Below, one piece after another: positions 39,130 through 47,406 of a stretch of DNA of 64,000 nucleotides. The position numbers and the translations under genes are program-made. The notes beneath the pieces are model-generated. The model made no database searches and was not told the DNA's origin. It saw only the letters and a list, made by a program, of their open reading frames with translations. Each line of letters starts with the position of its first letter. Within the stretch, counting starts at the first letter, position 1. Origin of the DNA: Cutibacterium equinum (GTDB taxonomy: Bacteria; Actinomycetota; Actinomycetes; Propionibacteriales; Propionibacteriaceae); assembly GCF_028021195.1 (NCBI RefSeq), contig NZ_CP115668.1, forward strand, positions 310,001 to 374,000, read 5' to 3'.

Positions 39130-40311
39130 TCAGGAGAGGGCCTGAGCAGAGGCCAGAACCTTGGAAGCGACGTCCGAAGGCAGCGGAGCGTAACCAGCGT
39201 CCTGGATCTTCTTCTGCTCCTGCTCGGAGGCGTAGAAGGAGAGGAAGTCCTTCAGGAGGGCAGTCTTACCGGCATCCTCGCCCTTCGAGCAAGCGATCTC
39301 GTAGGTCACGAGGACGGCGGGGTACACGCCAGCCGGGGTGTCCTTGTACTGCAGCTCGAGCTGCAGGTCGTTGCCCTGGCCCACAACCTTGGCGGCAGAG
39401 ACAGCCTTACCAGCGGACTCACCGGTCAGCTTGACCGGACCGTTGCCGTTGTCGATGGCAGCCATGTCGAGGTTGTTCTTGGTGGCGTAGGACCACTCGT
39501 CGTAAGAGATCGAGTTCTTGGTGTCCTTGACGGCCTGGGCGATACCAGCCGACTTGTCAGCACCCTTGCCAGCACCCTTCCAGGTCTTGGAGTGCTTCTC
39601 GGTCCAGATGTCGCCAGCAGCCTTGTTGAGGAACTGGGTGAAGTTGTCGGTGGTGCCCGACTCGTCCTTGCGGTAGAAGACCTCGATCTGAGCGGACGGC
39701 AGCTTGGCGGAGGGGTTCTCCTTCTTGATGGCCTCGTCGTCCCACTTCTTGATGGCGCCGGAGAAGATCTTGGCGAGGGTCGGGGTCGAGAGGGTCAGGT
39801 CCTTGACGCCCTCAACGTTGTAGACGACGGCGATCGGGCCGGCAGCCATCGGCATGTGCCACGGCTCAGCGTTGCAGCGCTGCTTGGCCTTGTCGGGCTC
39901 GCCCTTGTCCTTGTTGAGGACGGAGTCGGAACCAGCCCAGTCGGTCTGCTTGCCGATGAAGGACTTCACACCAGCGCCGGAGCCGGTGGGGGAGTAGTTG
40001 ATGGTGGCCGAGGAGCAGGCAGCCTTGTAGTCAGAGATGACCTGGTTGATGGCGTTGAGCTGAGCCGAGGAGCCAGCGCCGGAGATGCTGCCACCGGGGC
40101 AGGCCGGCTTGAACGAAGCGGCGTCAGCTGCGGAGTCGCTGGACTCAGAGGCCTCGCTGGTCGCCGAAGAAGCGTCGGAAGCAGCGGCCGAAGTGGCCTC
40201 GGACGACGAGGGGGAGGGGCTGGCCTCCTTGTCGCCGTCGGCGCCACAAGCGGTGAGGGAGATGGCGCTAATAGCAGCCAGAGCAGTGATCTTGGCGAGA
40301 CGGTTCGTCAC
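39130..40311 (-). CDS. pstS: Phosphate-binding lipoprotein PstS
   Basis: PstS binds phosphate outside the cell. It has a signal peptide with lipobox LTAC (Cys22) and a Ser/Ala/Glu-rich stalk to about residue 65. The binding domain has GAGSSAQLNAIN, NYSPTGSGAGVKSFIG and KDESGTTDNFTQFL, which are the phosphate-contacting loops. The frame is open to 40662, but GTG at 40311 has AAGGA at a good distance and gives a proper signal peptide. Length is 393 residues. A Pho-box-like repeat lies about 100 bases upstream. Confidence 0.95.
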   Translation of the reverse strand: MTNRLAKITALAAISAISLTACGADGDKEASPSPSSSEATSAAASDASSATSEASESSDSAADAASFKPACPGGSISGAGSSAQLNAINQVISDYKAACSSATINYSPTGSGAGVKSFIGKQTDWAGSDSVLNKDKGEPDKAKQRCNAEPWHMPMAAGPIAVVYNVEGVKDLTLSTPTLAKIFSGAIKKWDDEAIKKENPSAKLPSAQIEVFYRKDESGTTDNFTQFLNKAAGDIWTEKHSKTWKGAGKGADKSAGIAQAVKDTKNSISYDEWSYATKNNLDMAAIDNGNGPVKLTGESAGKAVSAAKVVGQGNDLQLELQYKDTPAGVYPAVLVTYEIACSKGEDAGKTALLKDFLSFYASEQEQKKIQDAGYAPLPSDVASKVLASAQALS

Positions 40312-40407
40312 GGCACATCCTTTTCGAGTGATCTCCTGGAGCCGCCGGTGCGGTCCTTGGTACAGGGATGACGCTAGGGCTCGAAAATGTCTCAAGAACC
40401 GCGTGAA

Positions 40408-40425
40408 GGTTAACGGAAGGTGAAT
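40408..40425 (-). promoter_or_regulatory. Pho-box-like direct repeat upstream of pstS
   Basis: Read toward pstS on the minus strand, ATTCACC-TTCC-GTTAACC forms two 7-mers of the GTTCACC type spaced 11 bases apart. This matches the actinobacterial PhoP/RegX3 binding pattern and lies about 100 bases before the pstS GTG. It resembles the clearer box at 57153-57181. Confidence 0.55.
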
Positions 40426-40483
40426 ACCGGCGGCATCCTGATTGAAGAACCGCGCCCAGACGGCCCGAATGTCCACGCTGCTG

Positions 40484-41425
40484 TCAGTACTGTGAGGCGT
40501 ACCACTCTTCGCGGATGGCGTGGCCCGCCTCATCCAGGTGAACGACGAGACATTCCGCAGTTGACATTGGGTGATTCGCCCCGCCGAGAGCCTGCCGCAT
40601 GGTTGGCAGGACAGGCCTGTGACCGCACACCGCGATAGGCCGTGAGAGGTCCGACATGGCACGATGGGCGATTGTCCTCATGGCGGACACCGTCCCTGCG
40701 GGATCGGCGTCGTGAGCCTCTTCGCTGAGTGCGTCCATCGCGGCGATGTCGGCCCCGATACTCTTGGCATACGGTTCGAAGGTCTGCATGCACCGCGCAG
40801 ATGGCGAGCTGGCAAGGCGAGATACCCCATATGCGCCAAGTAGGGCAATCAAGGCCTTGGCCTGACGACGACCCCGCTTTTCCAGGGGACGATCGGCGTC
40901 CCTGGTTTTCTGAGAACTCCATTCCTTGCGCGAGACGGCCTTGCCGTGACGTACCAGGACGACGGTCGACGTCGTCGGTAGGGCGAGAGCCTCCTCAAGG
41001 ACCTGGACGTCAGTGGCATAGCTGAGCTGCTTCAGAGCCTGTTGCGTGGGCATCCACAACGCACCGTCAATTTCTTCTGGGCTGGCGGTCGCCTCGTCGA
41101 TTGATCCGCCGACGACGACTCCCAGCCACCATGACACCACCTTTGCGCGCGACTTCGGCTTGCCGCTGGCGGTGGTGTACGTGACGGTGTATTCGGTGGG
41201 CTGCAGGGGCATCGACAATCGAATGGCGATTCCGGTTTCCTCAGCCACCTCGCGCACGGCGGTGATGGGGAGGTCCTCTCCCCGCTCGACCTTTCCCTTG
41301 GGCAAGGAGAGATCGTCATAGCTGGGGCGATGGATGACGAGCACCTCGCGGGCGCCCTCGGTGCCATCAATGGTGCGCAGCACGACGGCGCCAGCGGCCT
41401 GGATGGGGCCGTGGTGTCCTCCCAT
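40484..41425 (-). CDS. mutT1: MutT1-type protein: NUDIX hydrolase plus histidine phosphatase
   Basis: Residues about 10-140 are NUDIX, with the box beginning GKVERGEDLP and ending REVAEETGI. Residues about 155-313 are a SixA-like histidine phosphatase with VLVRHGKAVSRKEW and a late CGHRP. The same two-domain architecture is known for mycobacterial MutT1, which cleans 8-oxo-dGTP and diadenosine polyphosphates, and it also lies beside ppk there. It follows ppk by six bases on the same strand. Which substrate dominates here is unknown. Confidence 0.9.
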   Translation of the reverse strand: MGGHHGPIQAAGAVVLRTIDGTEGAREVLVIHRPSYDDLSLPKGKVERGEDLPITAVREVAEETGIAIRLSMPLQPTEYTVTYTTASGKPKSRAKVVSWWLGVVVGGSIDEATASPEEIDGALWMPTQQALKQLSYATDVQVLEEALALPTTSTVVLVRHGKAVSRKEWSSQKTRDADRPLEKRGRRQAKALIALLGAYGVSRLASSPSARCMQTFEPYAKSIGADIAAMDALSEEAHDADPAGTVSAMRTIAHRAMSDLSRPIAVCGHRPVLPTMRQALGGANHPMSTAECLVVHLDEAGHAIREEWYASQY

Positions 41426-41431
41426 CTCGGT

Positions 41432-43537
41432 TCATCGCCTCCTGTCGCGGGTCCGTCGGATGAGTTCCTCCTGAAGGCCGGTCAGGACTTTGCCGTCAGG
41501 GCCGCGGGAGACCTCGGTCCAGGTGCGGTCGTGCAGATGCCAGGACACGGTCCCCGGATCGAAGGCCATCTCGAACATCTCCTCGACCTCGGCCACGTGG
41601 TGCTTGTTCGACAGCCCGACTAGGGCCTCCACACGTCGGTCGAGGTTGCGGTGCATGAGGTCGGCCGATCCGATGGCGACCAGCGGACGACCGCCATTGG
41701 CGAACCAGAAGATGCGAGAGTGCTCGAGGAATCGTCCCAACACCGAGATGACTCGGATGTTCTCACTCAGACCGGGCACCCCGGGGCGGATCGCGCAGAT
41801 GCCGCGCACCCACAGGTCCACCGGAACCCCGGCTCGAGAGGCTCGGTAGAGGGCGTCAATGACGCGCTCGTCGACGATCGAGTTGACCTTGATCTTCACA
41901 CCGGCCGGCAGACCAGCCTTCTTGTTCTCGATCTCGTGCTCGATGGCGTCGACGATGCCGGTGCGAATACCCTCGGGGGCCACGAGCAGGCGGCGGTACT
42001 GCTTCTCGGCGGTCATCCCGGACAGGTGGTTGAACAGCCGTGCGACGTCCTCGGTGATGATCGGATTGGACGTCAGCAGTCCCATGTCCTCGTACTGACG
42101 AGCGGTCTTGGGGTTGTAGTTGCCAGTGCCGATGTGGGCGTAGCGACGCAGCCCCTCGCCCTCGTCACGGATGGCCAGGGCCAGCTTGCAGTGGGTCTTG
42201 AGTCCGACCATGCCGTAGACGACGTGGACTCCGGCGCGTTCCAGCACCCGTGCCCAGGCGATATTGGCCTGCTCGTCGAATCTGGCCTTGATCTCCACGA
42301 CGGCCAACACCTGCTTGCCTGCCTCAGCGGCGTCAACGAGGGCGTCGATGATGGGGGAGTCGCCAGAGGTCCGGTACAGAGTCTGCTTGATTGCCAACAC
42401 CTGGGGATCGTGGGCCGCCTGCTCGACGAACCTCTGCACACTGGTGGCGAAGGAATCGTACGGGTGGTGCACCAGGACGTCACGACGACGAATGGCCGCA
42501 AACATGTCTGCCGGACGAGCCGTCTCGACCTCGGCCAGGTGCGGGTGGGTGATGGGCAGGAAGTTCGGGTAGGACAGGTCGTCACGGTCGACGTCAGCCA
42601 GGGAGAACAGACCCGTGAGGTCCAGAGGAGCAGGAAGGTGGAAGACCTCCTTGTCCTTGATGTCGAGCTCACGGGTGAGCAGGGTGAGCATCTCTTCGGT
42701 GATGTCGTCCTGCACCTCAAGGCGCACCGGGGGGCGTCCCACATTGCGGCGCAGCAATTCCTTCTCCAACGCGAAGAGCAGGTTCTCCGCGTCGTCCTCC
42801 TCGACCTCGAGATCCTCGTTTCGGGTGACGCGGAAGGTGGTGTGCTGCAGCACATGCATGCCGGTGAACAGTTGGTCCAGGTGTCTGCTGATGATCTCCT
42901 CCAGGGGGAGGAATCGTCCGTGGCCGAGGTTGACCAGACGTGGCAGCACCGACGGCACCTTGACCCGGGCGAATTGTTCGGCGCCGGTGATGGGGTTGGC
43001 CAGCATGACGGCCAGGTTGATCGACAGGCCGCGAATATAGGGGAAGGGGTGTGAGGGGTCGACGGCCAACGGGGTGAGGATGGGGAAGATCCGCTCCGAG
43101 AAGAGGGTGCGCATCCGGCCCTTTTCGTCGTCGGTCAACTCCGACCAGCGCAGAATCTCAATGCCTTCGGCGGCCAGGCCGGGGCGGACCTCCTCGGCGA
43201 AGACGCGGGACTGCTCGGCGACGAGGTCATGGGTCCGGGCGAGGATCGCGTCATGAAGCTCGCGTGGCAGCAGACCGGCAACCGATGGGACGGCGACCCC
43301 GGCGTCGATACGGCGCTTGAGGCCAGCGACGCGCACCATGAAGAACTCGTCGAGGTTGGACGAGAAGATGGCCAGGAATTTCGCCCGTTCCAACAGCGGA
43401 ATACGCTCGGCATCCCGGGCAAGATCCAGCACCCGCTCATTGAAGGCGAGCCACGACAGCTCCCGATCACTGTAGCGATCCTCCGGCAGCTCGTCGGGGG
43501 AGCTCGGGGGGACCCCGGGGTTGGACTTCTTGGCCAT
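41432..43537 (-). CDS. ppk: Polyphosphate kinase Ppk1
   Basis: Ppk1 reversibly makes polyphosphate from ATP. The N-terminal domain shows [15 protein letters not shown] and [19 protein letters not shown]. The autophosphorylated His is in [11 protein letters not shown] and a second catalytic His in [14 protein letters not shown]. Length is about 701 residues. GTG at 43543 also opens the frame, but ATG at 43537 has AAGGAG seven bases upstream. It lies with mutT1, near the pst operon, in a phosphate-centred neighbourhood. Confidence 0.96.
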   Translation of the reverse strand: MAKKSNPGVPPSSPDELPEDRYSDRELSWLAFNERVLDLARDAERIPLLERAKFLAIFSSNLDEFFMVRVAGLKRRIDAGVAVPSVAGLLPRELHDAILARTHDLVAEQSRVFAEEVRPGLAAEGIEILRWSELTDDEKGRMRTLFSERIFPILTPLAVDPSHPFPYIRGLSINLAVMLANPITGAEQFARVKVPSVLPRLVNLGHGRFLPLEEIISRHLDQLFTGMHVLQHTTFRVTRNEDLEVEEDDAENLLFALEKELLRRNVGRPPVRLEVQDDITEEMLTLLTRELDIKDKEVFHLPAPLDLTGLFSLADVDRDDLSYPNFLPITHPHLAEVETARPADMFAAIRRRDVLVHHPYDSFATSVQRFVEQAAHDPQVLAIKQTLYRTSGDSPIIDALVDAAEAGKQVLAVVEIKARFDEQANIAWARVLERAGVHVVYGMVGLKTHCKLALAIRDEGEGLRRYAHIGTGNYNPKTARQYEDMGLLTSNPIITEDVARLFNHLSGMTAEKQYRRLLVAPEGIRTGIVDAIEHEIENKKAGLPAGVKIKVNSIVDERVIDALYRASRAGVPVDLWVRGICAIRPGVPGLSENIRVISVLGRFLEHSRIFWFANGGRPLVAIGSADLMHRNLDRRVEALVGLSNKHHVAEVEEMFEMAFDPGTVSWHLHDRTWTEVSRGPDGKVLTGLQEELIRRTRDRRR

Positions 43538-43653
43538 GGACACACTCCTTCAGTCCGCCCGCGTCATGGTGGGCGTAGCAGGAGACAATCTATCGGACGA
43601 CAGGTGTCCACAATGGGCCTAACTCGACGTCAGCTCGCAGAATGTGAACGAAC

Positions 43654-44298
43654 TCAGCGTTCTGCCTGCAACCGGTAGCCGACCGATCTCACCGTCTGGA
43701 TGTGTCCCTCATACTCCGGGCCAACCTTGGCTCGCAGGCGACGGATGTGGACGTCAACGGTTCGGCTGCCGCCGTAGTAGTCGTATCCCCACACATCTGT
43801 CAGCAGGATGCCGCGACTGAGCACTCGACCGGGGTGAGCGACGAGGTACTTCAACAGCTCGAACTCGGTGTAGGTGAGGTCAAGGTCCTTGCCCCCGACG
43901 GTGGCGGTGTAACCATCTTCGTCAACGGTGAATGGCCCCGCGACAAGCTCATTGGCCACCTGGGCGGTGAACAGACATCGCAGCCGGGTCTCCGCCTCGA
44001 GCGGGGTGGCCGAGTCACAGAGGAAATCATCGTGGCCCCAGTCCGGACTGATGACCGACAGCGTCTCCTGGCCAGCCAGCACCAGGACCGGGACTCGTCT
44101 GTCCAGACATGACAGCTGTAGGCACGCCTCCCGAGCCTTGGCAGGTTCGTCACGGCAGTCGACCAGGACGACGTCGGCCCCGTCGAGGTGAGACAGACAT
44201 TCCTGCAGACCCTCGTAGCGGGTGATGGTGTGAGGAAGCAGCTCGAGGGCCTGGGGAAGCGGGGCGTCCACGGGGCCCAGCAAGGACAGTCGTGCCAT
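43654..44298 (-). CDS. GlnR-like orphan response regulator with degenerate receiver
   Basis: The 214-residue protein has an N-terminal receiver-like domain that lacks the usual acidic pair and conserved Lys but keeps an Asp in VVLVDCRDEPA. An OmpR-type winged helix follows (DLTYTEFELLKYLVAHPGRV; SRTVDVHIRRLRAKVG). This pattern matches actinobacterial GlnR, a phosphorylation-independent nitrogen regulator, rather than phosphate-type regulators. No kinase gene is adjacent. The frame opens at 44313, but ATG at 44298 has GGAGGG seven bases upstream. Confidence 0.75.
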   Translation of the reverse strand: MARLSLLGPVDAPLPQALELLPHTITRYEGLQECLSHLDGADVVLVDCRDEPAKAREACLQLSCLDRRVPVLVLAGQETLSVISPDWGHDDFLCDSATPLEAETRLRCLFTAQVANELVAGPFTVDEDGYTATVGGKDLDLTYTEFELLKYLVAHPGRVLSRGILLTDVWGYDYYGGSRTVDVHIRRLRAKVGPEYEGHIQTVRSVGYRLQAER

Positions 44299-44386
44299 CC
44301 GGATGCCCTCCATGTCGTCGAAATACCACAGCCGTGACGCGCCCCATCATCCTACGGTCATCTGGGCCGTCTCATGATGCCAGCAC

Positions 44387-44392
44387 TATCAT
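44387..44392 (+). promoter_or_regulatory. -10 box for a leaderless transcript of the membrane glycan-binding protein
   Basis: TATCAT is followed by seven bases and the GTG at 44400. No ribosome site precedes either this GTG or the ATG at 44391 that overlaps the box. Confidence 0.5.
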
Positions 44393-44399
44393 GGCTGAA

Positions 44400-45278
44400 G
44401 TGACGAGGATGCCTGACGAGTGGTTCCGTCCGGACGAGGAGGAGCCCGGACCCGATGAGCCTCGCCATGCAGACGAGTCCGAGTCGTCAGATTCAACCCC
44501 TCGGCGCGCTGATCGGCCGGACAATCCCCTCACCACGACAAGCGGATCGATTCGCGTCGTCAACGATGACACCGGGCCTAGCGTCGTCGTCGGACATGCT
44601 CGCGAACCCGGTGTGATCGCTGTTGCCCGACGTCACCGATTCCCCGTGTGGATACTGATGGTGGCGGCAGCCCTCGTCGTCGGTCTGGTACTTGGCACCT
44701 TCATCACCGGGTCCCGCGATGACACCGGTGCCGTGAACGCGGCTGTGCCCCCCGCCTCACCTGCCTCGAGTGTCTCGGCTGCGATGCCCTACCACGGGCC
44801 GGGCAAGCCGATTCGCGGTCTCAAGGCGACAGCCTCGTGCGTTGCAGACCCGGCCGTCGACTCTGAGCACCATGTCGTGCATTACGACCCCAGGCTCTTG
44901 GTCGATGACAAACCCGATACCGCCTGGAGGTGCAACGGATCCGGGGAAGGTCAACAGATCACCCTCACCCTGCCGCAGTCGTCCCGGATTGTCGGAGTGG
45001 GAATGATCAACGGCTACGCCAAAGTCTATGGCGACGTCGATCTCTATCCCCAGTACCGGCGAGTGCGGACAGTGCGTTGGACGCTGCCAGACGGCACGTG
45101 GTTCAACCAGGACTTCACCGATGACGACGAGTCGATTCAGAAGGTCATGATCTCCCCCCATGCCGTCCGCGGAGACATCACGGTGACCATTGTTGCCACG
45201 ACTGAGCACGGGCTGCTCGGGGAGCCAACTCGCGACGCCGTCCTCATCTCGACCATCCAGGTCTACGAGGAAGACTGA
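44400..45278 (+). CDS. Single-pass membrane protein with NADase-type glycan-binding (discoidin-like) domain
   Basis: A cytoplasmic acidic tail of about 80 residues precedes one membrane segment (FPVWILMVAAALVVGLVLG). A Ser/Pro stalk and a C-terminal beta-sandwich follow, containing DDKPDTAWRCNGSGEGQ, GVGMINGYAKVY and YRRVRTVRW. That pattern is the NADase-type glycan-binding domain, which probably binds cell-wall or capsule sugar outside the cell. The start is uncertain: GTG 44400 (leaderless, 292 residues), ATG 44391 or ATG 44409. It is divergent from the GlnR-like gene. Confidence 0.78.
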   Translation: MTRMPDEWFRPDEEEPGPDEPRHADESESSDSTPRRADRPDNPLTTTSGSIRVVNDDTGPSVVVGHAREPGVIAVARRHRFPVWILMVAAALVVGLVLGTFITGSRDDTGAVNAAVPPASPASSVSAAMPYHGPGKPIRGLKATASCVADPAVDSEHHVVHYDPRLLVDDKPDTAWRCNGSGEGQQITLTLPQSSRIVGVGMINGYAKVYGDVDLYPQYRRVRTVRWTLPDGTWFNQDFTDDDESIQKVMISPHAVRGDITVTIVATTEHGLLGEPTRDAVLISTIQVYEED

Positions 45279-45287
45279 CGGGCGGGA

Positions 45288-45725
45288 TCAGCGCCAATCG
45301 TCGGTGTCGATGAGGATCGTCATCGGTCCGTCATTGACCAGGCTGACCTTCATGTCGGCGCCGAAAACACCGGTCTCCACGTGCGCTCCCAGTCCGCGCA
45401 GGTGAGACACGAAGTGGTCGACCAGAGGCTGGGAGACCGGTCCGGGGGCGGCCGCGCTCCACGACGGGCGGCGACCCTTTCGAGTGCTGGCATACAGGGT
45501 GAACTGGCTGACGACGAGGATCGGGGCATCGATGTCGCTGGCGGACTTCTCGTCGTCAAGGATGCGCAGACCCCAGATCTTCTCGGCGAGTTTCTCGGCG
45601 TCGGCAGCGGTGTCCGTGCCGGTCACCCCCACCAGCACGACGAGCCCCGGGCTACCCAGAGCTCCGACCGTCTGGCCGTCGATGGCGACCTGCGCACTGC
45701 TTGCTCGTTGAATGACGACTCGCAC
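45288..45725 (-). CDS. dtd: D-aminoacyl-tRNA deacylase
   Basis: Dtd hydrolyses D-amino acids wrongly attached to tRNA. The 145-residue protein has both family signatures, [10 protein letters not shown] and [10 protein letters not shown], and the N-terminus [17 protein letters not shown] is standard. The GTG start lies eight bases after a TAGACT -10-like box (45734-45739, minus strand), suggesting a leaderless transcript. It converges on the preceding gene, with nine bases between the stops. Confidence 0.95.
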   Translation of the reverse strand: MRVVIQRASSAQVAIDGQTVGALGSPGLVVLVGVTGTDTAADAEKLAEKIWGLRILDDEKSASDIDAPILVVSQFTLYASTRKGRRPSWSAAAPGPVSQPLVDHFVSHLRGLGAHVETGVFGADMKVSLVNDGPMTILIDTDDWR

Positions 45726-45733
45726 GGAAATCG

Positions 45734-45759
45734 AGTCTACGCAGCCAATCTCGTAGAAT
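45734..45759. promoter_or_regulatory. Back-to-back -10 boxes for dtd and the small membrane peptide
   Basis: On the minus strand TAGACT occupies 45734-45739, eight bases before the dtd GTG. On the plus strand TAGAAT occupies 45754-45759, six bases before the GTG at 45766. Only 14 bases separate the two boxes, so the promoters must share or compete for space. Both messages would be leaderless. Confidence 0.5.
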
Positions 45760-45765
45760 CAGGGT

Positions 45766-45870
45766 GTGGCTGTGGCTGATCTCGTGGTTCTGGTGACCGT
45801 CGCCGTGATAGGCGCCGTGTTGCCGCTCGTTGCTGTGACGCGGGTTCTCATCTCAGCCTGGCGCGGCTGA
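45766..45870 (+). CDS. Small hydrophobic membrane peptide, 34 residues
   Basis: GTG at 45766 opens a 34-residue frame that is almost wholly one membrane helix: it begins MAVADLVVLVTVAVIGAV and ends with the basic tail ISAWRG. The near-consensus -10 TAGAAT six bases upstream supports a leaderless message starting exactly here. I do not recognise a family. It ends 48 bases before the nitrobindin-like gene and could be co-transcribed with it. Confidence 0.5.
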   Translation: MAVADLVVLVTVAVIGAVLPLVAVTRVLISAWRG

Positions 45871-45918
45871 ACCCGCCCTCTCAGTACTTGACGAAACTCC
45901 TACTCGACACGAGGACTC

Positions 45919-46419
45919 ATGCCCTTCCACATTCCTGACAACCTGAATCGTGATCTCATGCCCCTGGCCTGGATGATTGGCCACTGGGAAGGAGAAGGAC
46001 ACGGTAATACCCCCGAGGACGGTGAGTTCAGCTTCGGGTGCCAGGTCGACTTCACCGACAACGGCGGGGACTACCTGCACTACATCTGCCAAACCTTCAC
46101 CATGAACCCTGACGGCACGCCGGCTGCGCCACTGCGTATGGAGACCGGGTTCTGGCGTCCCAACGTCGAGACCCGCAAGATTGACGTCCTCATGGCTGCT
46201 CCGGAAGGTTGGGCGGAAGTCTGGACCGGAAATATCGATGGAGCCAAGATTGAACTCGTGACGGATGCCGTCGCCCGTACCGAGGACGCCCTCGTGCCCT
46301 ACACCGGTGGTCAACGTCTCTACGGCCAGGTTGAGGGTGACCTGCTGTGGACCTTCGATCGTGCGACCACCCAGGCCCCGTTGCAGCCTTACATGTGGGC
46401 TCGCCTCAAGAGGGCTTGA
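45919..46419 (+). CDS. Nitrobindin-like heme/fatty-acid-binding beta-barrel protein
   Basis: The 166-residue protein has the nitrobindin (DUF1794) signature GHWEGEGHGNTP at residues 21-32 and the ten-strand barrel pattern. Nitrobindins bind ferric heme through a conserved His near the C-terminus, in a PLxPHLxAxLxR context. Here that segment reads PLQPYMWARLKR, so the ligand position is Tyr158. It may bind heme by Tyr, like some heme-uptake proteins, or bind another ligand. It starts at ATG and is followed one base later by ygfZ. Confidence 0.83.
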   Translation: MPFHIPDNLNRDLMPLAWMIGHWEGEGHGNTPEDGEFSFGCQVDFTDNGGDYLHYICQTFTMNPDGTPAAPLRMETGFWRPNVETRKIDVLMAAPEGWAEVWTGNIDGAKIELVTDAVARTEDALVPYTGGQRLYGQVEGDLLWTFDRATTQAPLQPYMWARLKRA

Positions 46420-46420
46420 G

Positions 46421-47365
46421 ATGGCCGATCCAGTGCTGCTGGTCGACGGGCCTGACGCCGGTCTGGTCTCTCATGTGGCCAATCCCCTGGCCGAGCAGCG
46501 GCTCATGATGGACGGCGGCGGGTGGTTGGAGTTGTCCAACCGTGAGGTCTTCACGGTGACCGGCGCTGACCGGCTGTCGTGGTTGCATTCCCTGACCTCC
46601 CAATACCTCGACGGTCTGGAGGCCGGACGTACGACGACGAGCCTGGTGCTCTCACCGACTGGGCACGTCGAGCACGTCATGCACGCAGTCGACGACGGGC
46701 AGACCTTCTGGGGCTGGACCGAGCCCGGCAGGGGAGCGGACTTGGTTGCCTGGCTGGATTCGATGCGCTTCATGATGCGGGTCGAGGTGGCATCGCGACC
46801 AGACATGACCGTTCGCTGGCTCGGGTCAAAGGTTGCGACGCCGACAAATGCCATTGTTGTCGACTCCCAGGTGGCCGGCGGGCATGAGGTCATCGTCTCC
46901 GCCGACGCCGCTGAGCCGGTGGACACTGGACAGGTCGGTGTGCTGGCGTGGGAGGCGCTGCGTATCGCCGCTGGGATTCCTCGTATCGGCATCGACACCG
47001 ACGATCGCACCATCCCCAACGAGATCGGCCTGTACGGAACCCACCTAGACAAGGGGTGTTACCGAGGTCAAGAGACCGTGGCCCGGGTGTACAACCTGGG
47101 CCGACCGCCACGTCGACTGACATTGCTACAGCTTGACGGTTCCCGGACTGAGCTTCCGGTTGTCGGCTCCGAGGTCCGCGCTGGTGGACGTCGTGTCGGC
47201 ATCATGGGATCGTCTGCTACACATCATGTCGACGGCCCGATTGGCCTTGCCCTGGTGCGTCGTGGTGTCGACGTCAACCTGGACTTGGAGGTTGACGGGA
47301 TTGCTGCTGGTCAGGAACCGCTCGTCGACCCAGAGGTTGGCTTGCATGTTCGCCCGGTAGTGTGA
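46421..47365 (+). CDS. ygfZ: Folate-binding iron-sulfur maturation protein YgfZ
   Basis: The 314-residue protein belongs to the GcvT-like YgfZ family, which helps assemble or repair iron-sulfur enzymes with folate. The diagnostic motif is KGCYRGQETVARVYN, with the conserved Cys. The N-terminal FTVTGADRLSWLHSLTSQ is also typical. The ATG at 46421 is one base after the nitrobindin-like stop; the frame opens earlier inside that gene but without merit. It overlaps the following frame slightly at its end. Confidence 0.92.
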   Translation: MADPVLLVDGPDAGLVSHVANPLAEQRLMMDGGGWLELSNREVFTVTGADRLSWLHSLTSQYLDGLEAGRTTTSLVLSPTGHVEHVMHAVDDGQTFWGWTEPGRGADLVAWLDSMRFMMRVEVASRPDMTVRWLGSKVATPTNAIVVDSQVAGGHEVIVSADAAEPVDTGQVGVLAWEALRIAAGIPRIGIDTDDRTIPNEIGLYGTHLDKGCYRGQETVARVYNLGRPPRRLTLLQLDGSRTELPVVGSEVRAGGRRVGIMGSSATHHVDGPIGLALVRRGVDVNLDLEVDGIAAGQEPLVDPEVGLHVRPVV

Positions 47366-47406
47366 GCCTGTGCTCCTGTCGTCAGCAGGGCCGAGGAGGA
47401 AAATAC

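Noticed and set aside
41651-43054. Plus-strand frame of 467 codons opposite ppk
   Set aside because: It is a shadow of ppk, with low-complexity composition and no motif.
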